From: Petaurus breviceps papuanus
Lineage: Eukaryota; Chordata; Mammalia; Diprotodontia; Petauridae
DNA length: 64,000 nt
Direction of reading: 5' to 3'
Assembly (NCBI GenBank): GCA_028583685.1
Contig: JAMXIF010001194.1
Location: 2,251,559-2,315,558, forward strand
How positions within the stretch are numbered: position 1 is the stretch's first letter; the number at the start of each line of letters is the position of its first letter. Shown here one piece after another: positions 30,883 through 41,935 of this stretch. The position numbers and the translations under genes are program-made. The notes beneath the pieces were generated by a model that saw only the letters and a program-made list of their open reading frames with translations, searched no databases and had not been told where the DNA came from.

Positions 30883-32279
30883 GGGTCCATTTTATGTGCT
30901 CAATTTCTCCTGACATTTGAAAGGTATCTATCACTCTGGAGTTCCAGATGTTGTCCCCTCACCCGCACCATGTGGGCAGACCATCTTCTCTTCCTCTCAT
31001 ACATTGCTTTAGTGACATCTTTTACTCTACATCCTGTTCTCACCCACATGCTTCTATCCATTGCCTGTTGTGAGCTATTCTTTGAAGACCGTAGTATCCC
31101 ATCTTTCTGCCAACAGAATATCAGTGTTTAAAAAAATGAGATTTTTATGACAGGGAGCATATTGGGATTTTTGCAAGCACTTCTGATTTCCCAAAGACAA
31201 ACTAGTCCCAGCTCTTGCCCTCAAATCTGGGTCCTGCTTATTATCTATCTATAGATTCCACAAAGGTGGTCTGCCTATACAGCTGTATGCCATAATCTGA
31301 GCAATATGTGTTTTCCTTTACTTTGCTTTAGGTATAGATTATTTGTAAGAACTGATCTCTCTTGAATTGCTGTAGTATACATTTCACTGAGATTTTTGTA
31401 ACATTCTGGGTCTCAGAAAGATGCTTTCTCTGTATATTGCCTCCCCCATGGGAAAGAATCACCATATCTCCTTTCTTTCTCTCTCCTCCCATTCTATGGT
31501 ACTCTGCACATAGAATCCAACCTAAATAAGAGATCTGAAAAAGCTATAAATAAGAGATAGGTTTCTACAGCAACGTGGCTATAGGTAACATTATGCCCGA
31601 AGGGATAGTTGTGCTAAGTCCCTGGGTGACTATTTCTTATGTCAATAATAAGTTGAACAAGGCCCCAGGAAGCACAACAATAAAATCCACCTGGAGACAC
31701 CTAATGCCTGAATGCCTTAATATGCAAATCAAGTCCCTGCTTAGCTTAGACATCTAGTTTATTATTTTCCTCAGGGAGAAATGTACATCTCCTGCTGGTT
31801 CCAAGTCCAAGGTTCCCCTTCAGTATTCGATTTACTTGTCGCAAGTTCTAGAGGGATGGAAATAGACTTGTTCTAAGACAGCCTCAGGGGGAGAAATGGT
31901 TGCCTCTTGAATAAATACATTGCATCTTCCCAGGTGGCTCTCCTTGTTGCTGCTCAACACAGTGGGAACCTGAGAACACACTCTCAAACATAAAGTTACA
32001 AATAATGTGGAAGTCAGATTTCATTACCAGTCATCTGCATAAACTAACCAGCTTAGGACTCATCTCCACATCCCTCCAGTCCCACAGAAATATATACAGA
32101 TAAGCAGATACCTACAAAGGATCTCCATACTCATGGGGACATCTAGGACCAGACCAATCTCTCCTGGAGCAGAACCCAAAGCTCTAGAAGAAAACACACC
32201 AACTCATAATGTAGGTTATGGGGAGCTTGGCCATGGGATGCTCTAGGAGTGGGGTTTCAAGATGGGTCATGCAGTCTAA
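30883..32279. other. Unresolved sequence
   Basis: No family assigned. Contains a 121-codon open frame edge (30766-31131) with no domain, and near 31910 'cttgaataaatacattgcat', which could be an old LTR polyadenylation signal. Boundaries cannot be drawn. Confidence 0.35.
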
Positions 32280-32550
32280 CCCTGTCATTATATAAATGAG
32301 GAAACTGAGGTCCAGAGGGCTGGACCCCTCAGATCCTAAGATCATAAGTATGATCGTACCTAAGATCACACAAGTATAGGATCAAATGAGATAATATTTG
32401 TAAAGTGCTCAACACAGTGCCTGGCACATAATATATAATAAATAATAAATGCCATTCACTTCTTTCCTTCCTTCCAAGTGAGTTAGAGAGTTACAATTTG
32501 CATTCAGGTTCTCTGAGCCCAAATCTAGCACTCTTACCACCACATCACAC
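32280..32550 (+). mobile_element. MIR fragments, mixed orientation
   Basis: A sense MIR tail at 32372-32462 ('gataatatttgtaaagtgct', 'cacagtgcctggcacataat') lies between reversed pieces 'atgaggaaactgaggtccag' (32297) and 'agcactcttaccaccacatc' (32527), so one MIR is inserted in another. Confidence 0.6.
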
Positions 32551-32659
32551 TATGTTTTTATAATTTCCTAAATACCATCACTTCTAGATGGTAGAGGTGA
32601 TTTCCCTATGGTAAAAATAATGACAGAGGGCATGGATGAAGTATGGTTGGAAATCATTT

Positions 32660-33530
32660 TTAATTGTATTGATATATTTTGTTTTTACCTCACCTTCATT
32701 TCCAAATATATCCCTACTCCTTCCTTTACCTAGAAAGGCATCCCCTATAATTAACAATAAAAAGAAAGAAAGGGGAAGAAATTTACCAACACATCAATCA
32801 AATATGACTATTTATTATATCCCATGCCCTTAGTTCCTCAGCTTGGCAAAGGAAGGAGGGCGGCTCATTGCCTTATCTTTTCTTCCTGCTATGTCACTAG
32901 AATTACCTGTTAGTTTACATTACATTACTAATTACATTAGTTTGCCCCAGAGGAGGTCACAATAATTACATATTCAATTAAAGGGTATTTCATTCTTTCC
33001 ACTTACATTGTTATAGTTATTGTGCATATGATTCTTCTGATTCGGCTTATTTAATTTTGCATCAGTTCATACACATCTTCCCATGTTTCGCTCTATTCTT
33101 CACATTCCATTTTCTATAGTGCAGTAACATTCCTTTACATATGTGTACCACAAATTATTTAGCATTTCCCCTATCAGTGGACATTCACCTCATTCTTACT
33201 TCTTTTTTTTTTTTTTTGCTTTTTGTAGGGCAAATGGGGTTAAGCGACTTTGCCCAAGGTCACACGGCTATTTTTTGTGATAAGTGTCTGAGGCAGGATC
33301 TGAACCCAGGTCCTCCTGATTCCAGGGCCAGTGCTCTATTCACTGCGCCACCTAGCCACCCCATCATTATTACTTCTTTGCTACTACAAAAAATGCTGCT
33401 ATATGTATTTTAGTCAGTGGATATGGGAGCTTTCTGTCTTTGCCCTTCTTAAGGTATATGCCTAGAAGTAAGATCTATGGGTCAAAATGGACATCTTATT
33501 CACCTTCTTAACATTTTTCCAAATCATTTA
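32660..33530 (-). mobile_element. LINE-1 3' UTR copy, 5' truncated, split by a SINE
   Basis: Antisense L1 3' UTR landmarks 'tttgcatcagttcatacaca', 'gtgtaccacaaattatttag', 'tttgctactacaaaaaatgc' and 'atgcctagaagtaagatcta'. 'aaatcattt' at 32651-32659 and 33531-33539 is a likely target duplication. A SINE sits at 33204-33363. Confidence 0.8.
33204..33363 (-). mobile_element. Short marsupial SINE, variant B-like
   Basis: T-run, 'gctttttgtagggcaaatgg', 'cacacggctattttttgtga' and 'gcgccacctagccacccca'. Target duplication 'tcattcttacttct' / 'tcattattacttct' at 33190-33203 and 33364-33377. Confidence 0.9.
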
Positions 33531-33539
33531 GCGTATCAT

Positions 33540-34914
33540 TTTCATGTCCTTGGTCTCAAGTATGAAGGTACCCTCCTCTTTCAGGTCACCCCAATTTATC
33601 ACTCAACTATCAGATCCCCAGGTCATATAGAAACACTAATGGAAATGGCAGAGAACTTGGTCCTGAAACCTCCAAGTCTATAGCCTATGTAGGTCATGAA
33701 ATAGTCATCCTACCAAGGTTCCATAACCAATGATTCCTGCTCCAGCTATTATAGACAAGATCAAGATCGCTGGCCCATACTGACCTCTTCCTTACTAAAG
33801 AAACCCCTGTTTTCATTTTTTTTTTATCTTGGCCCCTGTCTAAGCATCCCATGGCTAGGCCCCATGTCCCTTGTGTTGCAAGTCTATATGTTTCCTTAAA
33901 GGTCAGTGCCTTGAGCTCTGGTCCCTGGGTGATGGCTCTGCTCTGTTCTGTTCTGTTCTGTTCTGTTGAGTATGGGGCTCCATATGTGGCTAATTTGCAA
34001 GCCTCAATGACTGCCTCAAGAAGACAGCCCAGGCTTAAGTTGGAATCATGGCATAAGGAGGCATATGTTTTTATGCAATTATAGACTCCAAGAATTTCAG
34101 AGCATGGAGGAATCTTATAACAAAGTATAACCCACGGCTCATTTCTAAAACTCTGTGCTCACATGAACCTGGTTCATTCTTGCAGACTACCCAATAGTTC
34201 TCTCTTTGGCTTTTACTCATGCCCAGCTGAAGATTTTTCCTAGGAACATTAGAATTTTCTTTATGTCTAGCTTGGTAATTAAAACTTAGTAATTCCTGAA
34301 AGAGCCCTTCTCTCCCAGGCAAGCACTCAGGCTAACAAAACATCAAAAACAGAATGGATTTATTTAACCCAAAAGTGCACATGAAGGACTTGTGTCCACC
34401 AATAAAGTCAGGAAAATTCTTCTTTCTGATGGGCCTCCCTCCCCCAAGGACCTATGCAATTGCTCTGACTCATAACACTACCCTATGCAAGACTCCTCTA
34501 TGGGAAAACACACTTATTGGGGAGTCAAGCAACCCTACCCTTGGATGAGCCTCCTGTAGGAAGCTATACAAACTTCTAAACTTAGAATACCCTCCTGGGT
34601 AAGACCACCTCTGAAAGGAAAAAGAGCTGAGGGTCACTAGAAAGTCAATTAGCTCCATGCCCCCCACCCTTTCTGGGCCTATAAACCCTCCCTAAGAATC
34701 TGTATAATCCATGTGACTCACAGCATTGACCCACATGGGTTGACCCACTGAAGAGCAATGTCCCATTTTTTCCTCCAGACACAGTTCCCTACCGCATCAA
34801 TCTTGCTGTTTTCTGTCTTCACCTGGTGTAGCTCTTTCTCTCCATCTATGTCCCCAGCTTCCCATTAGTCTTCATTTTCATCTGGCAGTCATTGCCTCCT
34901 TCTAGTTCTGGCTC
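33540..34914. other. Mostly unresolved sequence
   Basis: Only a short pentanucleotide run (ctgtt units, about 33943-33967) is recognised. No coding signal. Confidence 0.4.
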
Positions 34915-35102
34915 TGAACTTAAAGCTGGAAAGTCCTCTTAGATATTATCTAGTTCAAGCTTCTCATTTTACAAATGTGGAAACTGAGGGATAGTGATTT
35001 GCCCAACATTACTCTAGCAGTAAGTAGCAAAGTGACAGATTGGAACCCACATCCTCTGACCCCAAATGCAGTGTTCTTTCCACTATACTACATTGTCTCT
35101 TT
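34915..35102 (-). mobile_element. MIR CORE-SINE (antisense)
   Basis: 'agcttctcattttacaaatg', 'gtggaaactgagggatagtg' and 'gttctttccactatactaca' in order. Confidence 0.75.
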
Positions 35103-35639
35103 AGTGTTGAGTTTTCCATGTATACACTTAAAGACCAGAAGGGTTGGCCCTCAGAAGCCATGGGATATCATCCAAAAAAATATCTTACCAAAGGTACCTA
35201 TCAGCTAAAGTACCCTCTATCCAGCTGCCTTCTGGTCCCTGCAGCTGCCTACCTTGTACTAAAAAATGACCATGCTTATAGATCTCCCTCTAATATACTG
35301 GCCCGCTTGATTCAATTAACACAGAACATGTTTCCCTCCCTGGTTATCTCCTGGGGGTCCAAATATGCAGGCTCTTTTCTCATATCCAACCTCAATGCCA
35401 CCCTAATCCCATTCACCAAAACTATAACCTGAAGTCTATCTTCTCCCCTCCCACCCTCAACACCCAGAATAGTGCCCCAGCATTTCTCCTCCCAGAGGGC
35501 TTTCTGTCTGTCATAAGGCCCAAGGTCTATCCCCCCAAAACCTGAATTTGTCTTAAAGACCTTATTGGAGGGCACTTTAATGCTGCTTGCCTTGGGGCAC
35601 ATTCTAGGGTGCCTGCTCAGGGTGTTAGAATTCCTAATT
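35103..35639. other. Unresolved sequence
   Basis: Two opposed open frames (130 codons plus strand from 35040, 96 codons minus strand) overlap each other without any domain; I see no gene. Confidence 0.4.
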
Positions 35640-35860
35640 ATAGCTCTTCCTTTTACATCATCTAGTCTAACCTCATGATTTTACAGATGAGGAAACTGAG
35701 GCTCAGAGAGGCTGTCACTTGTTCAAGATCACTAAGCAAGTGTCAAAGCCAAGACTTGCAGCTTTCTGATTCTAAGACCAGCTGTTTCTATTATACCACA
35801 TCCAAGCCAACCCCCTCATTTTATAATTGGGAAATCAAAGAGGGAAAATAACTATAACAT
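35640..35860 (-). mobile_element. MIR CORE-SINE (antisense) and a second fragment
   Basis: 'ttttacagatgaggaaactg', 'gcaagtgtcaaagccaagac' and 'tgtttctattataccacatc', followed by a short second piece 'ccctcattttataattggga'. Confidence 0.75.
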
Positions 35861-35890
35861 ATCTTCTCATTTTAAAATAGTCTTTTCTAT

Positions 35891-36054
35891 GGGCAGCTAG
35901 GTGGTACAGTGAATAGAGCACCAGCCCTAGAGTCAGGAGAACCTGAGTTCAAATCTGACCTCGGACACTTAACACTTACTAGCTGTATGACCTTGGGCAA
36001 GTCACTTAACCCCAATTGTCCTGCCTTCCCCCCTCCAAAAAGATCAAAAAAAAA
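35891..36054 (+). mobile_element. Short marsupial SINE
   Basis: 'gggcagctaggtggtacagt', 'ctagagtcaggagaacctga', 'gctgtatgaccttgggcaag' and 'ccttcccccctccaaaaaga'. Short flanking match 'tcttttc' at 35881 and 36055. Confidence 0.88.
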
Positions 36055-36239
36055 TCTTTTCAAAGAAAAAAAGTTCATTTGGGTTAATCTCTGTGCCTTA
36101 GACTTTAGGCACTCAGCATTCAGCACATAGTAAATGCTCAAAAAATACTTCTTGCTCAATAAGTTGCTTTTATTTAAACCACTCATTCCAAAAATAAAAC
36201 AAAATGACATACCTTATTTGTGGCAGAACCAGGAGCAAA

Positions 36240-36430
36240 ACCCTGACATAGAGAAGAGATTTCTATTCTTGGAGCCAGGAGGACCTGAGTTTGAATCCTA
36301 CCTAAAATACTTATAAGCTCTGTGGCCTTGGGGAAGTCACAGCATCTCTAAGCTACACTTTCTTCATCTGTATAATGAAGGTGTTCAATGTAATAACCTC
36401 TGAACTCCTTTTTGGTTTGAGATCTATGAG
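36240..36430 (+). mobile_element. MIR CORE-SINE
   Basis: 'gagccaggaggacctgagtt', 'tctgtggccttggggaagtc' and 'cttcatctgtataatgaagg' in order. Confidence 0.7.
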
Positions 36431-36609
36431 TCAGGATCCTGTGTCTCCCAGTCAGGGCTCCTTCTACAATAGTAGGCTTGTTGATTGGATGATCCTCAGC
36501 TGCTCCTTGCTCCTGGGACCCTGGAAGAGATTCAGCAGAGCTGCAGCTGGCCAGGACCACGTCAGACCACTGTCCTCCTGGACTGATATTGCAGGGGTGA
36601 AATAGCTAA

Positions 36610-37023
36610 CAGATGTCAGCTTACAGTGCTTATGTGCCAGATACTGGACCAAGAATATTTTTATTCCTTTTTTGGGGGGGAGGAAACATTTGGGGTTAAG
36701 TGACTTGCCTAGAGTCACACAGCTAGTAAATGTCTGAGGCTGAACTTAAACTCAGGTCCTCCTGACTCCAGGGCTGGTGCTCTATCCGTTGTGTACCCAG
36801 TTGCCCCCGTGCTAAGAATTTTACAATTAATATCTCACTTGATCTTCACAACAATCCTGAGAGACAGGTGCTCTTTTTATTCCCATTTTACAGATGAGGA
36901 AACTGCAACAGAGATCAAGTGACTTGCCCAAGGTCACTCAGTCAATAAGTGTCTGAGGTTAGATTTGGAGGAAGTCTTTCTGCTCCAAACCCAGCCCTCT
37001 ACCCACTGTACCACTTAGCTACT
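36610..37023 (-). mobile_element. MIR CORE-SINE (antisense) split by a SINE
   Basis: 'gcttatgtgccagatactgg' at 36630, then after the SINE 'gtgctaagaattttacaatt', 'tcttcacaacaatcctgaga', 'ttacagatgaggaaactgca' and 'ctgtaccacttagctactc'. Confidence 0.8.
36657..36809 (-). mobile_element. Short marsupial SINE
   Basis: 'aagtgacttgcctagagtca', 'aaactcaggtcctcctgact' and the 5' end 'acccagttgccccc'. Flanks 'aagaatatttt' and 'aagaatttt' fit a decayed target duplication inside the MIR. Confidence 0.8.
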
Positions 37024-37055
37024 CAATTTAACAACTGGCTTTCCCAAAACACAGG

Positions 37056-37215
37056 ACATACTTATGAGTTTCATCTGTGTTATTAACATTCTTTCCACCA
37101 CTTTCTTAAGTCTAGACAATCGACAAAACAATAAAGCAAGTCCTGACTTACAGCATTTGCTGATTTCCAAGGTATAAATGCTCACATTGAAAATTTAGCA
37201 ATCTCCTAAGCTGTT
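37056..37215 (-). repeat. Family X dispersed repeat, copy 4
   Basis: Reverse copy: 'ttcttaagtctagacaatcg' and 'atgctcacattgaaaattta' complement the conserved blocks of copies 1-3. Confidence 0.65.
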
Positions 37216-37664
37216 TCAAGTTGACTCAAGCATACCTCTGGCTAGGGATCCTTGGAATTCTCTATGAGGTCTTTCACTGCCCTCCTAGGCCCACTAAGAC
37301 CAAACACAAGCTCCATGGGGGCTTCAGGTCAAATAATCAATTTAAAAGGCAGATGATCATTGAGAAAGGCTGGTAATCCAGCCTCTGCCTTGTGCTCTAC
37401 AAAAGTCTTTAGACAATGTCACAGGGAAAGTCAAGGACCAAAAGGAAGCATTTGATGTGTCCATCTCCAAGTGACAGGAACAAATCGTCCTGATTGATGC
37501 CTCTTGCACTAGGAAGCGCAAAAACTCAAGTAAGCAAGGTTCTTAGTAAATCGTGGCCCAGTTTTATCTTTCCAGCTAGTTCTGGGATCTTGAATTAACT
37601 ATCCTTTTCTCTCTGATTTCTCCAGGTTTCTCTCCTGCAACATCCTGACAGCCATTATCCACTA

Positions 37665-37668
<4 letters not shown>
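37216..37668. other. Unresolved sequence
   Basis: No repeat family or coding pattern recognised. Confidence 0.4.
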
Positions 37669-37705
<37 letters not shown>

Positions 37706-37719
37706 ATGTCTCTGTCTGT

Positions 37720-37755
<36 letters not shown>
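37669..37755 (+). repeat. Compound microsatellite (CT)n-(TG/TC)n-(CA)n
   Basis: A long ct run, then 'tgtgtgtatgtctctgtctg', then about 17 ca units. Confidence 0.97.
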
Positions 37756-37757
<2 letters not shown>

Positions 37758-37769
37758 CTCCTGCCTCTG

Positions 37770-38610
37770 AATCTGTGTTCATGCTGCTTTCCACCTTATT
37801 CTCTATTTCCCCAAGATCTGTTCCATCCTTAAAAACTCAACTCACATCCTTTCTCCTCCAGAAATCCTTAGGAGACTCTCCCAGACCTGTTTTAGTTGCC
37901 TCTGCTGAGTTCTCCCAGGGCATTCTGTGTCCCACTCATCTGGTCAGTTGAATATAGACTTTAATTTGAAACCCAAAAATCTCAAAGGGGAAAACAAAAC
38001 CTCAACAGATTGCATCAAGAAACTGAGCTATTTACTACCATAGTCCTGAAGTTACAGGACTTGATCAGTAACATCATTATTTCAGTTTTCAGTGCTGCCT
38101 CCTCTGTGAAGCCTTCCCAGATCTTGTCAGCTAGATATAATCTCTTTGTCCTCTCAATTCTCAAGGTATTTGTTCATGCTTTTTCCAATACATATTTGTA
38201 TCTATGTTGTTGTTGATGTTGTTCAATCGTTTTGGTCATGTCCAACTCTCCCTGACCCCATTTGGGGTTTTCTTGACAAAGATACTAGAGTTTTGGGGGT
38301 TTTTTTTGCCATTTCCTTCTGCAGTTCATTTTACAGATGAGGAAACTGAGGCAAACAGGGTTAAGTGACTTGCCTAGGGTCACACAGCTAGTGTCTTAGA
38401 TTGGATTTGAACTCAGATCTTTCTCACTCTAGGCCCAGTACTCTATCCACTGCACCACCCAGCTGTCCCTTTATCTAAGTTACATACCTCCTAGGACATT
38501 ACTATCTCCCTACGGGAAGATTCAGTATCTTCTACTTTGCATGCCCCACTAAGACTAATATAAATTTTCGCACATAGTAGAATCTAATACATATATGATA
38601 AATAATTGAA
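37770..38610 (+). mobile_element. L2 LINE relic split by Mar1
   Basis: 'actcaactcacatcctttct', 'gtgaagccttcccagatctt' and, after the SINE, 'gcacatagtagaatctaata'. The segment 37940-38060 between two L2 pieces is less certain. Confidence 0.6.
38209..38471 (-). mobile_element. Mar1-type CORE-SINE
   Basis: 'ccccatttggggttttcttg', 'atgaggaaactgaggcaaac' and 'ctgcaccacccagctgtccc'. Target duplication 'tatctatgtt' / 'tatctaagtt' at 38199-38208 and 38472-38481. Confidence 0.9.
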
Positions 38611-38644
38611 AGAATAAAAGAAACTACAGTGAGTCAGGGAGAAC

Positions 38645-38880
38645 CCAGAATGGAGTAGTGGATAGAATGATGGAACTGGATTCAAATCCTGCCTCAGCTC
38701 TTTAATAGCTGTGTACTCTAGGGTAAGCCATTTGCTTTCTCTGACCTTCAATTTCATCATCTGTAAAATAGGCATATTAGTAGCACCAGCATCACAGAGT
38801 GGTTGGGAGGAACAGATGAAATAATGTGTAGAAAATACTTTGCAAACCTGAAAGTGCAATATAAGCATGAGCTATTGATT
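38645..38880 (+). mobile_element. MIR CORE-SINE, near full length
   Basis: 'tggagtagtggatagaatga', 'tcatcatctgtaaaataggc' and 'atactttgcaaacctgaaag' in order. Confidence 0.8.
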
Positions 38881-38881
38881 T

Positions 38882-38990
38882 GGCACATATTGTTAAGTGC
38901 CATTTGTGTTCAAGGCCCAGCACGGAGCCCTGAGAATACAAAGATAACACAGTTCTCGTCCTCAAGGAACCAATAACCTGATAGCTAGCT
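38882..38990 (-). mobile_element. L2 LINE relic (antisense)
   Basis: 'aagtgccatttgtgttcaag', 'ccctgagaatacaaagataa' and 'gttctcgtcctcaaggaacc'. Confidence 0.6.
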
Positions 38991-39019
38991 CAGCCAGAGT
39001 CAAGGCTGCCTCATGCAGT

Positions 39020-39205
39020 GAAGTCAGAGTGAAAATTACATTGGCCATGGTGTCAGGAGACTTGAGTCTATTCCTGGTTCTGTCACTAACTCACTAGGTG
39101 ACCTTGCTTAGGCAAAGTCGCTTAATTTCTCTGGGTCTCAGTTTCCCAATCTGTAAAATGATGATCTCTCAGGTTCCTTTCTAGTCTGAGATTCTTAAAT
39201 TCAGT
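39020..39205 (+). mobile_element. MIR CORE-SINE
   Basis: 'tggtgtcaggagacttgagt', 'cagtttcccaatctgtaaaa' and 'caggttcctttctagtctga' in order. Confidence 0.75.
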
Positions 39206-39429
39206 GGTTCAGAGCCACTAGAAAGCAGAGAAGTGTGGAATCAAGGAAACAGGAAGGAGATTAAATCATCCAGATGGATGATCAGAAACCAGGTGGTCTG
39301 CCAGCACAGGGTGGGAAACAACAGGCAGGCTGACTACTCCCTCAGACCTGGCCCAAGCCCAGAAGCTTTATACATTTCCTGTTGAGGAAGGAGTCAGTCC
39401 CATCCCAAGGCAGCACTAGCAAAGTCTAC

Positions 39430-39650
39430 CAGAAAAAGCACCAGCCTGGGAAGGAGGAGCCCCAGATTCTGGTGCTCTGTGACTCAGAGCAAGCCCCTGC
39501 TCTTGGGCTCTCTAGCTTTAAAATGGGGAGACTGGACAGGGCCATGTCAGAGTTCCCTTACAGCTCTCATGTTCTGTTCTCTGTATTCTCAGGCCCCTTT
39601 CGGCTCTAACTCATTATATTCTATGCTCTAAGACCCCTTCCAGGTCCGCA
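39430..39650 (+). mobile_element. MIR CORE-SINE with repeated tail
   Basis: 'tctctagctttaaaatgggg' and 'gagttcccttacagctctca', then tail units 'ctgtattctcaggccccttt' and 'ctatgctctaagaccccttc' in tandem. Confidence 0.6.
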
Positions 39651-40024
39651 AGGAGAGCCATTCACTTCCAGTCCACTAACAGGATGAGACCCAGGGGCAA
39701 TCAAATAAGGACATTTTTTTAAACCTCCATGATTTTTTTCAACAATGAAATTCAGCCTAGAATACTGCTATGGCTCAGTCACACGGCCTGATGGTTGGCA
39801 ACCACCCAACATCCATGCTGATGGAGACATAGCTCTCTACAGGGAAACACCCCAAACAGTCTTGCTCCACTCAGGCTGATGATTCTGCCCACAGGTACCT
39901 GAACCACTGGAAGGATGCAGAGTTACTAACTAAATAGGCCTTGAGGGCTAAGTTCCACATGGGAAATAAAATAAGAGTAAGGTCACTCCCTGTCCTTTAC
40001 CCAGACTTGGGTGATCCAAGAATG
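39651..40024. other. Unresolved sequence
   Basis: Nothing recognised. Confidence 0.4.
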
Positions 40025-40330
40025 ACAAAGGCAAGATCTGGAGTGAAGGGCCCTGGATTCAAATCCAGCCTCTGCTGCTAATTGCCTGTGTGACCTTGTG
40101 CTTTCACAAACCTTAAGGTGCTATATGAATGTGAGCTATTAATTTGGCAAATATTTTCAAGTGCCTCATGTGTTCAAGACAGAACACTGGGCCCTGAGAA
40201 TACAAAAATAACTTTAACTTTTAACTTAACCTTTCTGAGCCTCGGTCTCCTCCTCTGTAAAATGGAGGCAGTGAGGCAGGGCTCTAGGGGATATAAAAAG
40301 TCCCTTCCAGCTGTAAGATTTGTTGAGTTA
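40025..40330 (+). mobile_element. MIR pieces with an L2 fragment between
   Basis: MIR head and core to 40139 ('attgcctgtgtgaccttgtg'), an antisense L2 scrap at 40140-40210 ('gggccctgagaatacaaaaa') and a MIR tail to 40330 ('tcctcctctgtaaaatggag'). Confidence 0.6.
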
Positions 40331-40494
40331 GTGACCCCCATCAGCTTCTTATTGCTACCAGCTCTCCTCACTGAACCTGGGCTCACCATCACCCAGCTTA
40401 GCCTAGGGTCACAGAAATATACAGTTTAAAGCCACAAAGGTTCTTAGAGTCTATCTAGTCTGCCCCCACCCTCATTTTACAGAGGAGGAAATTT

Positions 40495-40690
40495 CCATAG
40501 TGGAGAGAGAGCTGTCCTTAGAACTAGGATGACCTGGGTTCAAGTTCTGCTGCTGACATGATAGAATGATCTTGGCCAAATTACTTAATCTCCTCAGTGC
40601 CCCAGGCAACTTTCTAAGACTATAAATTACAGAGAAGGTGCCAACCTGGATTGATATCAATGAAATTATAGGCCCAGCCCTCACCTCCAT
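40495..40690 (+). mobile_element. MIR3-type CORE-SINE
   Basis: 'gagagctgtccttagaacta', 'cctcagtgccccaggcaact', 'ttctaagactataaattaca' and 'tatcaatgaaattataggcc' in order. Confidence 0.75.
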
Positions 40691-40772
40691 CCCCACCTCC
40701 ATCCCCATCTCCATCCCCACCTCCATCCCCATATTCATCCCTGCGTTCATGCCCACCCCCATCCTCATGCTT
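40679..40772 (+). repeat. 12-bp minisatellite (CACCTCCATCCC)n
   Basis: About seven units, the first four nearly perfect. Because 12 is a multiple of 3 it opens reading frames on both strands (Pro-Thr-Ser-Ile and Met-Glu-Val-Gly repeats), which are artefacts. Confidence 0.92.
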
Positions 40773-40929
40773 ACCCATAGTAAGCAGCAGAGTCAGGATT
40801 CAAACTTGGTCCTTTGCCTCCAAATGAATACTCTACCCACTACTCCACACTTCCTCCTCTTCCCCTCCTTTTTGAGAGTGGTTCATATCCCTTCTTTAGG
40901 TAGTTTAAAGCGTTTCCCTACTCAGTCAT

Positions 40930-41080
40930 ACAGGGAAATAGGCAGAGGACTGTGGACTTTGTGGGACCTTGGAAAATTCCCTTTCCAAGCCTCAGTTTCC
41001 AATAAAATGGGAATAATAATATTTACAATTCCTACCTTGCAATGATATTGTTAAGAGAGAATCTCAGGAACCTTTCAGCA
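40930..41080 (+). mobile_element. MIR CORE-SINE fragment
   Basis: 'aagcctcagtttccaataaa', 'aatgggaataataatattta' and 'gatattgttaagagagaatc'. Confidence 0.6.
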
Positions 41081-41789
41081 TGTAAAAGTTTAGACAACTG
41101 AGGACCCAGAGGTACTGGAAGCTGCCTATGCCAGACTTCAGTGAGGCGCAGCCAGGCCCCAAGGAGAGAATCCCAGTGCACAGACCCAGGGCTCACATGC
41201 CATGCTCGTGGTCTGACTTTCCTCCAGTTTTAATAGACCTTCAGAATAAGAGTGGGTTGCTAAGGCAAACTGTAATGATCCATTGATTTTTCAGGCAGGA
41301 AGCTGCTCTCTCTGAAGCCTTGTCTCCTAATGGATGGGGGAAATGCAAAAATATTCTGAGGAGGAAGGGGGCCATCCCTGGCCTTCCTGATGCTCTGTGG
41401 GCACCAGCTTCTAGGGGACATTCCAAAGGGCAAGGGATGAAGATGTCCTGCCCACACCCCAGAAAGCACCTGGCAGTCCCAGAGAGGCCTATCTTCCCAC
41501 CCCCAACCCTATGCAAGCTTTCTTGTGTTTTGATCTCATTTCTGCCATCTTCATCTCTATTCATTTGGCAGTAGCTGAGTACCTACAGTAAACAAAGTCC
41601 TAGACTGGGCCATAGCTCTTATGTATTTTATTAAGTAGGAGGAAAAGATAAGAGGCATTTATATAAGTGACTTTGTTAGTGTTTTCCCCCCAGGAAGTCA
41701 CTTTGTATTTCCCTTCTATAGAGATAGGGATGGGACCTGAGCTCTCATTGCCTTATAGGCCCTCAGGTCCCTCTGTGAATATGGGCCAA
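41081..41789. other. Repeat-poor, unresolved sequence
   Basis: 41200-41540 shows no repeat signal and might be conserved non-coding DNA. Three overlapping open frames on both strands lack domains. Confidence 0.3.
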
Positions 41790-41935
41790 CACCATTTTGC
41801 AACTTACAGTCTTAGAGGGGCCTTGAATCCTAGAAAATTAAATAACAGCCAAGGTCACACAGCCAGTGTCAGAGACCCAGCTTCTTATCTCTCTACAAGT
41901 CAGATCTCTACAAATTACACTACCCTGACTCTCTC
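41790..41935 (-). mobile_element. MIR CORE-SINE fragment (antisense)
   Basis: 'agccaaggtcacacagccag' and the following 'gagacccagcttcttatctc'. Confidence 0.55.

Larger units (their letters stand above)
40418..40850 (-). mobile_element. MIR (antisense) split by MIR3 and a minisatellite
   Basis: 'ccctcattttacagaggagg' at 40470 and 'agcagagtcaggattcaaac' at 40786 are the two halves of one reversed MIR. Confidence 0.55.

Noticed and set aside
31900-31960. Polyadenylation-like string as the end of a host transcript
   Set aside because: No upstream exon can be supported; AT-rich DNA yields such strings often, and an old LTR is as likely.
40472-41045. Open frames with Pro-Thr-Ser-Ile or Met-Glu-Val-Gly repeats
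   Set aside because: Both are read out of the 12-bp minisatellite on opposite strands.
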